Assembly: GCA_945906305.1 (NCBI GenBank)
Contig: CAMDQT010000010.1
Span: 1 to 64,000, forward strand
Origin: Ferrithrix thermotolerans DSM 19514
GTDB taxonomy: Bacteria > Actinomycetota > Acidimicrobiia > Acidimicrobiales > CAIXPF01
DNA length: 64,000 nucleotides
Direction of reading: 5' to 3'
In this document: one piece after another, positions 46,382 to 55,244 of the stretch
How the letters are laid out: every line of letters starts with the position of its first letter
Numbering within the stretch: position 1 is the first letter of the stretch
Translations under genes and position numbers: made by a program
The notes under the pieces: generated by a model
The model's input: the letters and a program-made list of their open reading frames with translations, nothing else
Databases searched by the model: none
What the model was told of the DNA's origin: nothing

Positions 46382-47326
46382 TCAGGGAGCTTCCCGCCAG
46401 CTTTCCTCGATGGGCGTGGGCTGGAGGTGGCGGGGCTGCTGTTGTGGTCGACCACCCGCCGGTACGACGCGGGAGAGGAACTCCACCACGGCGTCGGCGA
46501 AAATATCGTTGCGGTCACCGGCAACCATGTGCGACGCGTCGGACACATTGACGTACTCGCTATGCGGGCACAGCTCGAGGAAGCTGCGGGCGCCTTGCTC
46601 GCTGAGCACATCGGACAAGCCACCGCGCACCAACAGGGTGGGCAACGTGAGACGCCGGGCGCATGCGGCCTGCCGTTCATAGAGGGTCTCGAGGTCGGGC
46701 GCGCTGCTGCGCCAGCGCGGGTCCCAGTGCCAGTGGTAGCGGCCGTCTGCGCCGAGGCGGACGTTCTTGGCCAGCCCGTCGATCTTGCGCGGGGTGCTGC
46801 GATGGGGCTGGTAGGTGCCGATGGCGTCGGCCACCTCCTCCAACGTCGCGAAACCGTCCGGGCGCTGGTCCATGAAGGAGAGGATCTTGTCGACTCCTTC
46901 CGGTTCGAGACGAGGGGCGGTGTCGACCATGACCAAGGCGGTGGCGTCGACATGGTCCTGGCCCACCGCGGTGAGGCTGATGCCACCGCCCATCGAGGCC
47001 CCGACGAGCACCGGTCGCCGGTCGCCCAGCGTGTGCAGGAGGGCCACGAGGTCTGCCACCATCACATCGGGTCCATAGACGCCGTCGACAGACCAGTCCG
47101 AGTCGCCGTGGCCGCGGGCATCGACCGCCACGGCGCGATAGCCCGCCCGCCCTAGGCGTTCGCCCGTTCCCTTCCAGGCGTGACGGGTTTGGCCTCCGCC
47201 GTGCAGCAGCAGGACCAGTGGCCCCTCGAGGTCCCCCCAGCAATCACCGGCCACGGTGGTGCCGGTGGACAGTGGCCAGCGATGCATGGGCTCGGGGGTT
47301 CCATCCAACCGACGTCCTGCACTCAT
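46382..47326 (-). CDS. Alpha/beta hydrolase
   Basis: The 314-residue protein has the oxyanion motif LLLHGGGQTRHAW, the early-strand DARGHGDSD, nucleophile elbow VGASMGGG (Ser), an acid after LLVRGGLSD and the catalytic His in SDASHMVAG. A 20-residue tail rich in Pro and Gln ends it. It may hydrolyse an ester or C-C bond of an aromatic ring-cleavage product, but nothing fixes the substrate. It lies downstream of the SCO6745-family gene on the same strand. Confidence 0.9.
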   Translation of the reverse strand: MSAGRRLDGTPEPMHRWPLSTGTTVAGDCWGDLEGPLVLLLHGGGQTRHAWKGTGERLGRAGYRAVAVDARGHGDSDWSVDGVYGPDVMVADLVALLHTLGDRRPVLVGASMGGGISLTAVGQDHVDATALVMVDTAPRLEPEGVDKILSFMDQRPDGFATLEEVADAIGTYQPHRSTPRKIDGLAKNVRLGADGRYHWHWDPRWRSSAPDLETLYERQAACARRLTLPTLLVRGGLSDVLSEQGARSFLELCPHSEYVNVSDASHMVAGDRNDIFADAVVEFLSRVVPAGGRPQQQPRHLQPTPIEESWREAP

Positions 47327-47437
47327 AGGTCAGTTCCTTGTCTGGCCGGTGCGCACTACCGGTACCACCGGTGAATCTAACCCGCGTTCGGATCGGACCC
47401 ACACCTGGGGACCTCACGACTGCGGCGCCGATCGGGA

Positions 47438-48352
47438 TCAGCGGGCGGGGTCTTGGCCCTTGAGCACATGGTCGGGTGGCCATTTGCCGGGGATCTCGCC
47501 GCGGCTGAGCAACACCTGGTGCACGGGGTCGAGCAGTTCGGCGAGTCGGGCGAGGCCGGACGCGCCCAACCGCCGAGCCGGTTCTGCGGCCAAGGCATCG
47601 GTGTGGGTCTCGATGGCACTTCGGCCATTGCGACCCTCAACGGTCAGCGCTCCGGCCCCATCCAACCATCCGCGCTGCACGAGGGCATCGACCGCGCCAT
47701 CCCATTCGGAGTCGTTCCAGCCCCGAATGGCCTGCAGGGTTTGCTTGTTGCCATGGCCGCGCGCTGCCATGAGCACTTGGCAACCCACCGGGTCCACGCT
47801 GGCGGCGGCGAGGGCAATGGCGTGGCTGTCGCCTCGGTGTTCACGCAACAGCGTGCAGGCATGCCACAGCTGCAGGTGGGCAGGCTCGGGCCATGGCAGC
47901 GTCAGATGGCCGCCATAGAGCGGGCGGGCCCCTGATTGCACGCCTTCGATGCATTGCCGGGCCAGCACCGCGGCCTCGGCGATGGCAGCGTGATGGGCGT
48001 TGCTCGCGCCGTCGAAGATCCGTTGCCACGCCCGGTCGACCGCATCGAGGCGAACGTCAAGGCACTGCTGCGGGCTGATGTACTGCCATACCTCGGGCAC
48101 GGCGCGCTGCACCATGCGCAACGCGAAGCCGTAGAACGTGGCCGCGATGACCTCTGGCTCGACCTTGCCCATCGGCGCGGAGCGGTAGGCGAAGTACGAC
48201 GTCCACCAGCCCTTGATGCCGAACTCGGCGAAGACTTTTATTTCGGGTGTGTAGTACGAGACGTTGTGTATGGGCGCGACCAGAGCGGCCAGCTGGCGCG
48301 TGAGCGGCCAGGCGGCCTGATCGCCGACGGTGGGAAATGCAACCTCGGACAT
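47438..48352 (-). CDS. SCO6745/SalK-family protein
   Basis: A 304-residue helical protein resembling the actinobacterial SCO6745 family (related to SalK), whose biochemical role is unknown. It begins with TRQLAALVAPIHNVSYYTPE, then GWWTSYFAYRSAPMGKVEPEVIAATFYGF, a family hallmark, and LLREHRGDSHAIALAAA in the middle. The C-terminus resembles a winged helix (LVQRGWLDGAGALTVEGR). AAGGAGGT lies 8 bases before ATG 48352, an excellent ribosome site. It follows the acyl-CoA dehydrogenase pair on the same strand. Confidence 0.85.
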   Translation of the reverse strand: MSEVAFPTVGDQAAWPLTRQLAALVAPIHNVSYYTPEIKVFAEFGIKGWWTSYFAYRSAPMGKVEPEVIAATFYGFALRMVQRAVPEVWQYISPQQCLDVRLDAVDRAWQRIFDGASNAHHAAIAEAAVLARQCIEGVQSGARPLYGGHLTLPWPEPAHLQLWHACTLLREHRGDSHAIALAAASVDPVGCQVLMAARGHGNKQTLQAIRGWNDSEWDGAVDALVQRGWLDGAGALTVEGRNGRSAIETHTDALAAEPARRLGASGLARLAELLDPVHQVLLSRGEIPGKWPPDHVLKGQDPAR

Positions 48353-48394
48353 CGAACCGGGACCTCCTTGCAGCGGCGACGTTGGACGCGTCGG

Positions 48395-49399
48395 TCAGCG
48401 AACCGCGGCTGGCGGCCATTTGGTTATGGCCGGCCACAGCGCTCGCCCGCCCGCAGCGGCCAGGCTGGCACCGAGGGCAGCGGCCCATTCGGCTTCTGCG
48501 CCGTGCTCGTCACGCCAAGACCACAGACGACGTGTCGTGTACTGGAGGCGATGCTCGTCGGTGTAGCCGATGGCGCCGTGGATCTGATGGGCCAGCTTGT
48601 TGATGATGCCCACCGCACGGCCGGTGACGGTCTTGGCCGCGGCGACGACTCGCATCGCCTCGTCCTGGTCGGCGCCGGCGGCAAGTACGTCTACGGCGTT
48701 GTCGGCGGCGGCTTGCGCCGCGGCGGCCTCACCCGCCATCTGGGAGAGGTACTGCTGGAGTACCTGGAACTTGCCGATCGGCTTGCCGAACTGCTCGCGC
48801 TCGTTGCAGTACTGCACGGACAGGTCCGCGGCATGGGACAAAGCCCCCGCCATCAGCAGCGAGCGGGCCAGTGCCCCGCGGCCATGGACTGCGGCCACCG
48901 ATGGCCCTGCCACCAACGACGCTGCGGACACTGTCACCTTCGCCCACGGCTCTCCGGCATAGTTTCGGCCGGACTCGCCGAGGATGACATCAGCGCTGCT
49001 CACCACGGCGACCCCAGCGTCGGTGACCACCACAAAGGCCGTGGCCACCGGGGCCCAGTAGGTTCGAGCGCCTTCGCCGATGACCACCGCCATGGGGCCT
49101 TCGGGCAACTGCAATCCTGCCTGCTCGCACACCCAGCCGCCCACAATGGACAGCTCCGTCAGCGGAACTGGGGCGCAGTGGCGCCCTGCGGCCTTGGCGA
49201 TAGCGGCGGCGTCGTGAAGGGTCCCGCCCGAGCCACCGATGGACTCGGCCAAGCCAACAGTGGACATGCCCGATTCGGTCAGGGCGTTCCAGAGCACGGC
49301 ATCGAGGCCGCCCTCGGCGGCGCCCACTTTCTCGGGCTCGCACAGATCGCCGAACATCGACTCGATGGTCTCTATCAGCAGTGGATCGACGGTGCTCAT
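48395..49399 (-). CDS. Acyl-CoA dehydrogenase, smaller subunit of a probable heteromeric pair
   Basis: The 334-residue protein is a short acyl-CoA dehydrogenase fold. It has the helix YCNEREQFGKPIGKFQVLQQYLS and QIHGAIGYTDEHRLQYTTRR, both typical of FadE28/ChsE-type subunits. The usual late catalytic Glu region (YEGT-like) is missing. The N-terminal flavin-binding loop is reduced. Its ATG overlaps the stop of the larger acyl-CoA dehydrogenase gene. In mycobacteria such neighbours form alpha2-beta2 enzymes with one active site per pair, acting on steroid side chains or rings. That role here is an inference. Confidence 0.88.
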   Translation of the reverse strand: MSTVDPLLIETIESMFGDLCEPEKVGAAEGGLDAVLWNALTESGMSTVGLAESIGGSGGTLHDAAAIAKAAGRHCAPVPLTELSIVGGWVCEQAGLQLPEGPMAVVIGEGARTYWAPVATAFVVVTDAGVAVVSSADVILGESGRNYAGEPWAKVTVSAASLVAGPSVAAVHGRGALARSLLMAGALSHAADLSVQYCNEREQFGKPIGKFQVLQQYLSQMAGEAAAAQAAADNAVDVLAAGADQDEAMRVVAAAKTVTGRAVGIINKLAHQIHGAIGYTDEHRLQYTTRRLWSWRDEHGAEAEWAAALGASLAAAGGRALWPAITKWPPAAVR

Positions 49400-50547
49400 C
49401 AGCGCACTCCCAACTCTCGGGCGACGATGCCGCGAAGGATCTCGTTGGTACCGCCGCGGAGGGTGAACCCGGGGGCGGACAGTATGGAATCGCCCAGAAG
49501 CTGGTCGAAACGCTCGCTCACGCCGGGCGGTACGAGGCGTCGGGCCACTTCGGGGATCTCACCCTCGAGTTGGGTGCCAAGGTCCTTGACCAGGGCGGCT
49601 TCGGTAACTGGGGACCGGCCTGCGTCGAGCGACAGCGCCACGGAGATGCACAGCCGACGCAAGGCGGTCATACGGCCGAACAAGGTGGCGATCTCGGCTG
49701 AAGCTTCCGAGGAGGGAGTTGGGCCGACGGCGTCCACCAGCGCGGCCAGTAGAGGGTAGGTGGACAGGATCCGTTCGGGTCCGGAACGCTCGTAGGCCAG
49801 TTCGCCGATGACCTGGGCCCAACCATTGCCCTCGACGCCGAGCATCATGTACTCGGGTACGAACACGTCGGTCATGACCACCTCGTTGAAGTGGTGGTGG
49901 CCCGACAGCAGCCGGATCGGGCGAATCTGCACGCCGGGGGAGCGCAGGTCCAGCACGAATTGGCTCATACCGTTGTGGCGGCCGTTGGCCTCCGCCGCGG
50001 GGGTGCTGCGCACCAGCACGATGAAGTACTGGTTGTTGTGGGCCTGGCTGGTCCACACCTTGGTGCCGTTGATCACCCAGCCACCATCGACCCGTCGCGC
50101 CGTTGAGCGGATTGACGCCAGGTCTGAGCCGGAGTCAGGCTCGGACATGCCGATGGAGAAGTACGTTTCGCCGCGTACGATGCCCGGCACGAGTTCCTCG
50201 CGTAGCGCATCGTTGCCGTGCTTGATGATGGTGGGCCCGGACTGCCGTTCGGCGATCCAGTGCGCCGCGATTGGGGCGCCGTAGGCCAGCAACTCCTCGA
50301 CGACCACGAAACGGTCGAGGGCGGACCGCTCCTGGCCGCCGTACTGTTTGGGGTACGTCAGCCCGAGGAAGCCTTCCGCGCCCAATTTGCGCGAAAAGCT
50401 GGGGTCGTGGCCCGATAGCCACGTGTCCGCCCGCGGTGTGAACGTACCGTTGGCCAGTTCGGCCTCCAGGAACGCCCGAACACGGGTGCGGATCGCTTCA
50501 GTGGAAGCCGGTAGGGCGGCATCGGGGAACACAAGGCGGTTGGCCAT
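49399..50547 (-). CDS. Acyl-CoA dehydrogenase, larger subunit
   Basis: The 382-residue protein has the full fold: GFLGLTYPKQYGGQ, ETYFSIGMSEPDSGSDLASI (FAD loop), WVINGTKVWTSQAHNNQY, VFVPEYMMLG, LAYERSGPERIL and RGGTNEILRGIVAREL. The position of the medium-chain catalytic Glu (YEGT) is Gly here, so the base must be elsewhere; the Glu in AYERSG is a candidate. ATG 50547 was chosen over a long upstream extension. It is the first gene of a run with the smaller subunit, the SCO6745-family protein and a hydrolase. Confidence 0.9.
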   Translation of the reverse strand: MANRLVFPDAALPASTEAIRTRVRAFLEAELANGTFTPRADTWLSGHDPSFSRKLGAEGFLGLTYPKQYGGQERSALDRFVVVEELLAYGAPIAAHWIAERQSGPTIIKHGNDALREELVPGIVRGETYFSIGMSEPDSGSDLASIRSTARRVDGGWVINGTKVWTSQAHNNQYFIVLVRSTPAAEANGRHNGMSQFVLDLRSPGVQIRPIRLLSGHHHFNEVVMTDVFVPEYMMLGVEGNGWAQVIGELAYERSGPERILSTYPLLAALVDAVGPTPSSEASAEIATLFGRMTALRRLCISVALSLDAGRSPVTEAALVKDLGTQLEGEIPEVARRLVPPGVSERFDQLLGDSILSAPGFTLRGGTNEILRGIVARELGVR

Positions 50548-50942
50548 GGACCCAGTTTTCAGCCCCGAGGGGTCACTTGGCGAATCCTTGGGCCGAAGCC
50601 GCCGGACCCGAACCGTAGTTGGGGCGCTGAAGCGCTCATCGGGTGCGCCGAGCAGGCGGTTCGTGGACGGCGGCGCCGTCGTCACCGAGCATGGCTCGAA
50701 AGGACCGTCCATGTTCAGCGAGGTACTCGCTCTGCGCCGCTACGCCGTTTCCCGGTACCTCGAGGTGGTGTCCGACCTCGGCAAGACCGCGTCGGGCAAC
50801 GATCCCAAGCAAGCGATGCGCGACGCTGGCAAAGTGCCCCAAGCGGGGACTGTGAATTGGCGGGCTTCACCATTCGTCGCTGAGTCCGGTCACTGCGCTG
50901 TCCCCGCCTGCGAACTCGTCCCCAGCCCCCGAAAGGCCCCCA
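50548..50942. other. 395-base gap between divergent genes, with an uncertain open frame
   Basis: This gap separates the acyl-CoA dehydrogenase operon (minus) from an alpha/beta hydrolase (plus) and must hold both promoters. On the plus strand a frame from ATG 50711 (MFSEVLALRRYAVSRYLEV...) has G/C-rich third positions for its first 50 codons but then runs about 110 bases into the hydrolase gene in another frame, and it matches no family I know. It may be a decayed or chance frame. No repeat or RNA gene is evident. Confidence 0.35.
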
Positions 50943-51662
50943 GTGCCCGACGAAGCAACGCCCGATCCGCTCCTCGACGCGAACCTGTCCCATCTGTACG
51001 TGCAGACCTGCGGCCAGGGTCAGCGGATGATCTTTACCCATGGCGGCGGTGACCGAGCCGAGACGTGGGCGTCGCCGTCGGCCGATTTCGCCCGTCGGGG
51101 CTGGGCCACCGTGGCGTGGGACCTGCGCGGCCATGGCCGTTCTGCCGCCCCCGCTGTTGCTGATTACTACAGCCGGGAGACGGCCCTGACCGACCTTGAG
51201 ATGCTGGCCGGCGGCCAAGCGGTGGTGCTGGTCGGCCATTCTCTCGGCGGGTACCTGTCCATGGCGTTCGCGCTGCGCCATCCGGCGCAGGTGCGGGCCT
51301 TGATCCTGGTGGCGGCGGGCCCCGGTTTCCGCGACCCGCAGGCCCGGGCGCGCTGGAACGCCAACGTTACGAGGGCCATCGCCCGCTTCGGGATGCCGGC
51401 GGAGGCGGCGGGGATTCTGGCGCAGCACGACTCGTGGGTCATCGACGAACTCGGTTCGATCACGGTGCCGGTGTTGCAGCTGGCGGGCGCACGCGATGTC
51501 CGCTTCCTGGCGTCGCTGAACTATGTGGCCACACGGCTCGGTGGCCCCAACCGTTTCGTCGTCGTTGCCGAGGCCGGCCACCACGTGCACCGCCACGCGG
51601 CCGAGGTAGTGAACGCCGAAATCGTGACGTTCCTCGACGAACACGGCCTGGCACCTACCTGA
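50943..51662 (+). CDS. Alpha/beta hydrolase
   Basis: A 239-residue hydrolase. The oxyanion motif is FTHGGGDRAETW, then WDLRGHGRS, the nucleophile elbow VGHSLGGYL, an acid near LAGARDVRF and the catalytic His in EAGHHVHRH. The start is GTG 50943. Substrate unknown. It converges with the next hydrolase gene. Confidence 0.9.
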   Translation: MPDEATPDPLLDANLSHLYVQTCGQGQRMIFTHGGGDRAETWASPSADFARRGWATVAWDLRGHGRSAAPAVADYYSRETALTDLEMLAGGQAVVLVGHSLGGYLSMAFALRHPAQVRALILVAAGPGFRDPQARARWNANVTRAIARFGMPAEAAGILAQHDSWVIDELGSITVPVLQLAGARDVRFLASLNYVATRLGGPNRFVVVAEAGHHVHRHAAEVVNAEIVTFLDEHGLAPT

Positions 51663-51698
51663 TCGGGCGGCGTGACCCGGCCGGGCAATCGCTTCCGC

Positions 51699-52460
51699 TT
51701 AGTTCGACACCGTGAAGGTGGGGCTGGTGTCGGTGGTTGCGCCCTTGAGGTGACCGACAAGGAAATCGATGCTGTGCTCGAGCTCCTCCACCGGCACCGC
51801 GGGGTGCAGTCCCGGGTTGGCGTGCAGTCGCTTGTCCGTTGAGCCGAACGCATCGAACAAGGCCAGGTATTCCTCGCGGGAGAACAACTCGTCCTCCAGC
51901 TGGCACAAGAACAACACCGGGCAGGTGATGGCCTGCGCCGCGGCCGAAATGCGGGGGCGGTAATGGTCGGGGCCAGTGATGCCCATCAGGCCCAGGACGG
52001 CCACCTCAACGCGTCGCTCGACGGCCACAAACGGGGCGCCGAAGATGGTGCCCATCGACAAACCCCAGTAGCCGATGGGGCCGGAGCCAACTTCGGGAAG
52101 GGCCGCCACGTGGTCGAGGGCATATTGCCAGTCCGCGATCATGTCCTCCACGCTGCCCTCTCGGCGCCATTCCGGCCAGAACGATTCGCGGCCACCTGGA
52201 GCGCGGAAACGCCGACCGTGCACTGGTCCGTCGATGGACAGCACGAAACAGCCGTGCTCACCGGCGAGGCGTCGGGCCAGCCACGGGATGGGGGCCTGAT
52301 GGCGGTCACCGGACGCGCCGTGTCCACAACACACCAATGGGGCGCCGGGCGCCACGTCGTCGGGTTGCCACAACACGCCCGACACCAGCCGACCGTCACG
52401 GTCGAGGTCGAACTCGCGCTTGACCAGCGCACCTTCACGTTGTTCGTCAACGAAGCTCAC
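51699..52460 (-). CDS. Alpha/beta hydrolase (dienelactone-hydrolase-like family, Ser nucleophile)
   Basis: The 253-residue protein has CCGHGASGDRHQ as the oxyanion region, FVLSIDGPVHGRR, the nucleophile elbow GYWGLSMGTIFG and a late His in NPGLHPAVP. Serine rather than cysteine is the nucleophile, so it is not a true dienelactone hydrolase. The start is GTG 52460, divergent from the iron-ADH gene. An esterase or acetyl-xylan-type role is possible. Confidence 0.85.
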   Translation of the reverse strand: MSFVDEQREGALVKREFDLDRDGRLVSGVLWQPDDVAPGAPLVCCGHGASGDRHQAPIPWLARRLAGEHGCFVLSIDGPVHGRRFRAPGGRESFWPEWRREGSVEDMIADWQYALDHVAALPEVGSGPIGYWGLSMGTIFGAPFVAVERRVEVAVLGLMGITGPDHYRPRISAAAQAITCPVLFLCQLEDELFSREEYLALFDAFGSTDKRLHANPGLHPAVPVEELEHSIDFLVGHLKGATTDTSPTFTVSN

Positions 52461-52557
52461 CGCACGAGTCTGTCATTCCCGCCCGGGCGCCGCCGGCCCG
52501 CGGCTTCGGGTCGCCATTCCTGCTCACGGCTGGTGGGCACGGTGCTACGTTCCGCCG

Positions 52558-53766
52558 ATGGTCCTCGATCCCGCTCACTCGTCCGCCGCGCCGCTGGTTG
52601 GTCGCATTTCCAATCCGGCCGCGGAAGGCATTGTCTACGGTCCGGGGACCACCCGGGCCGAGCTGAACAAGCTGCTTGAGCGCTGCGGCGTCGAGCGGGC
52701 GTTCGTGGTGACCACGCCCTCTGTGCTGCGCTGCGGGCTTGCCGCCACGGTAGAAGCGATCCTCGGCGAGCGCTTCGTGGGGATGTTCCACGGCTCGATG
52801 GAACACACCCCAGAACCAGTCGTGCTGGCTGGCGCGAGCGCGGCCCGCTCCGCCCAGGCCGACGGCCTGATCAGCCTGGGAGGTAGTTCAGTGGTGGACC
52901 TCACCAAGGGCATCGCCATGGTGCTGGCCGAGGGTGAAGACCTGTCTCAGCTCCGTATGGAATTCCGCGCCGGGCAACCCGGTCGTAATCGCCGTCCCGA
53001 GCTCAACGCGCCGAAGTTGGTCCACATCGCGTTGCCGACGACGTTGTCGGGGGCCGAGTTCACCGGGGCGGCCGGAATCACCGACCCTGTCGGCGGGGTG
53101 AAGCAGATCTACCGCGACGCCAAGCTGACCCCGCGCTGGGTGCTTCTCGATCCGGAGTTGACCCGCGATACGCCGGCCTCGTTGTGGGCGGCGACGGGTA
53201 TGAAGGCGCTGGCGGACACCATTGAGGTGTTGTGCTCGCGGCGGGCCACGCCGCTTTCGGACGCGGTGGCGCTGGCCGCGCTGTCCATGCTGAGCGAGGA
53301 ATTGGGCCCGGCTACCGCGGATGGCGACAACCTCGCGGCGCGCGGCCGCTGCCAGTTCGCGGTGGGTATGGCCCTGCCGCAGTTGGCCATGGTGGGTGTC
53401 GGCCTGGTGGCAGGTTTGCGTCACCAACTCGGTGCTGGCCTCGGGGTCGGCCACGGTGTGGCCTCCACCATCGTGCTTCCCCATGTGTTGCGCTGGAACG
53501 CGCCAGCCGCCGGTTCGGCGCTGCGTCGCGCTGGCGCGGCGGTCGGCGTTGATGCCGGTGGGGACGCCATCGAGGGGCTGATCGTGGGCATCGAGCAGCT
53601 CACGCAGACCCTGGGTCTGCCTACCCGGCTGCGTGATGTAGGCGTGGCTGAACGCGACCTGGCCGGTGTCGCTGAACATGTGCTCGGCGACGGTGCCCTG
53701 GCCACGAACCCGAGGCCGGTCACCGATGCGGCCGAGGTGCTTGAGGTGTTGCACGCCGCTTGGTGA
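52558..53766 (+). CDS. Iron-containing alcohol dehydrogenase family, maleylacetate-reductase-like
   Basis: The 402-residue protein has the dehydroquinate-synthase-like fold: VTTPSVLRCG, the cofactor loop SLGGSSVVDLTKGIA, ALPTTLSGAEFTGAAGIT, and VLLDPELTRDTP. In the metal site the usual GMDALAH reads GMKALAD (Lys216, Asp220), losing two of four metal ligands; His residues remain in LRHQLGAGLGVGHG and LPHVLRWN. Maleylacetate reductases are also metal-independent, so that activity or a similar enone reduction is plausible. ATG 52558 is supported by similarity only. Neighbouring hydrolases fit an aromatic breakdown setting. Confidence 0.85.
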   Translation: MVLDPAHSSAAPLVGRISNPAAEGIVYGPGTTRAELNKLLERCGVERAFVVTTPSVLRCGLAATVEAILGERFVGMFHGSMEHTPEPVVLAGASAARSAQADGLISLGGSSVVDLTKGIAMVLAEGEDLSQLRMEFRAGQPGRNRRPELNAPKLVHIALPTTLSGAEFTGAAGITDPVGGVKQIYRDAKLTPRWVLLDPELTRDTPASLWAATGMKALADTIEVLCSRRATPLSDAVALAALSMLSEELGPATADGDNLAARGRCQFAVGMALPQLAMVGVGLVAGLRHQLGAGLGVGHGVASTIVLPHVLRWNAPAAGSALRRAGAAVGVDAGGDAIEGLIVGIEQLTQTLGLPTRLRDVGVAERDLAGVAEHVLGDGALATNPRPVTDAAEVLEVLHAAW

Positions 53767-53785
53767 GTGACCTCCCGGTGCGGCG

Positions 53786-54148
53786 TCAGGCGTCAGGCGT
53801 GGGTTCGTGGGGTTTGTCGTCGCGGTCAGCGTGACGGAAGGCGCGGCGCAGATCGTCGCTGATCTCGGCGAAGGTGGTGGCGAGGGCGTCGGACAATGCG
53901 GTCCCGACCTGTTTCACATCGTCTTTGACTGCGGGGTCTTTGACCGCGGCGCCGACTGCGTCGAGCACCCCGTCGAGCGCATCACCCAGCTTTCGCACCG
54001 CTTCGTGGACCCGTGCGTCACGAGCAGTGTCGGCCCCGGTCGCCCCCGGCTCCGCGCTGCGGGTCTGCTCGAAGTGGTAGCGCAGCTTTTGGCCCAACCC
54101 GCTGACGTGGGATCCGACCTCACTCCATTTGTTCGATGCATCTGCCAT
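53786..54148 (-). CDS. Small helical protein of unknown function
   Basis: The 120-residue product is strongly helical and charged (HFEQTRSAEPG, then HEAVRKLGDALDGVLDAVGAAVKDPAVKDDVKQVG), ending in a polar tail DRDDKPHEPTPDA. It has no signal peptide, Cys or membrane segment. The helical repeats suggest a coiled-coil or amphipathic protein. No family recognised. ATG 54148 is chosen; it is divergent from the LLM gene at 54280. Confidence 0.7.
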   Translation of the reverse strand: MADASNKWSEVGSHVSGLGQKLRYHFEQTRSAEPGATGADTARDARVHEAVRKLGDALDGVLDAVGAAVKDPAVKDDVKQVGTALSDALATTFAEISDDLRRAFRHADRDDKPHEPTPDA

Positions 54149-54279
54149 GGTGCCATGGTGCCACCGGCGCACGCGGTATGCAGGGCCGGAGCCGCGGCAA
54201 CGCTGGCTGGCGGCCAGGGTGGCTGCTGGGGGAGGCTGGTTACGGCGTCCGCACAGGGGGTACGCCAGGGGGATCGACG

Positions 54280-55194
54280 ATGAAGATCGCAGTGGAGTTT
54301 CCCAGCGTGGCCTTCCGGGAGGGCCCCAAGCAGGTTGCCGCCGTGGCTCGGGCCATCGAGGAGATCGGTTACGACGAGCTCGCCGTGTTCGACCACGTGG
54401 TGATGGGCTATCCCACCGAGCACCGACCGGCGCCGCGGTACCCCTCGAACATGCCCGTGCTCGAGGCTTTGATCCTGTTGGGCTTCGCCGCGGCGGTGAC
54501 CGAGCGGGTCAGCTTGTCGACCGAGGTCCTGGTGTTACCCCAGCGTCAGCCCGTACTGGTTGCCAAGCAGGTCAGCACCCTCGACACGCTGTCGGCGGGC
54601 CGGATGCGGCTCGGGGTCGGTGTCGGCTGGCAGGAGGCCGAGTTCGACGTGTTGCAGACCTCCTTCAAAGATCGCGGTCGGCGCATGGACGAAGCCATCG
54701 AGGTGTTGCGGGCCTACTGGGGCCAGGAGCGCATCGACCGTGACGGGGGGTATTACCCCGCTGACGCCATAGCCATGGACCCCAAGCCACCGCAGGGCGG
54801 CAAGCTGCCGATTTGGATCGGCGGGCTCACCGACGCGGCGTTGCGCCGCGCTGGCCGACTCGGCGACGGCTGGATGGGTTCGGCCACCGGCAGCGACGAG
54901 GGTGTGGTGAAGGCCATGGCCAAGATTCGCGGCTACGCCGAACAAGCAGGTCGAGACCCTTCCGCCATTGGGATGCAGCTCATGCTGGCCCCGCCTCCAA
55001 CCGATGCCGAGGGCAAGTCCTTCTACGCCGATCATGACCGGGTCGTTCGTCGGGCGGAGCAGATCTCCGCCATGGGTGTCGACTGGACGGCGGTGAATGC
55101 CACCGCCATCTTCCAGGCCGGTGCTCGCTCGGTGGACGCCATGATCGACAAGCTCGCTCAGATCCACACCAAACTGCGGGCCGCTCTCGGGTAG
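54280..55194 (+). CDS. LLM-class F420-dependent oxidoreductase (TIGR03619-like)
   Basis: The 304-residue protein starts MKIAVEFPSVAFREGPKQV and has EEIGYDELAVFDHVVMG, VSLSTEVLVLPQRQPVLVAKQVSTLD, LSAGRMRLGVGVGW and LPIWIGGLTDAALRRAGR. These features match the actinobacterial F420-dependent LLM group. ATG 54280 has AGGGGGG 8 bases upstream; an open frame extends to 54136 but overlaps the divergent gene. Substrate unknown. It is followed by a PPOX flavoprotein gene. Confidence 0.9.
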   Translation: MKIAVEFPSVAFREGPKQVAAVARAIEEIGYDELAVFDHVVMGYPTEHRPAPRYPSNMPVLEALILLGFAAAVTERVSLSTEVLVLPQRQPVLVAKQVSTLDTLSAGRMRLGVGVGWQEAEFDVLQTSFKDRGRRMDEAIEVLRAYWGQERIDRDGGYYPADAIAMDPKPPQGGKLPIWIGGLTDAALRRAGRLGDGWMGSATGSDEGVVKAMAKIRGYAEQAGRDPSAIGMQLMLAPPPTDAEGKSFYADHDRVVRRAEQISAMGVDWTAVNATAIFQAGARSVDAMIDKLAQIHTKLRAALG

Positions 55195-55244
55195 TTACGC
55201 CCTCGCGGCGAGCGGGCCAGTGGGGCCGGGAGTACCGTGGGACC

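Noticed and set aside
51699-52460. True dienelactone hydrolase partner of the maleylacetate-reductase-like enzyme
   Set aside because: The nucleophile elbow is GLSMG with Ser; dienelactone hydrolases use Cys. The tidy two-step pathway is therefore not supported.
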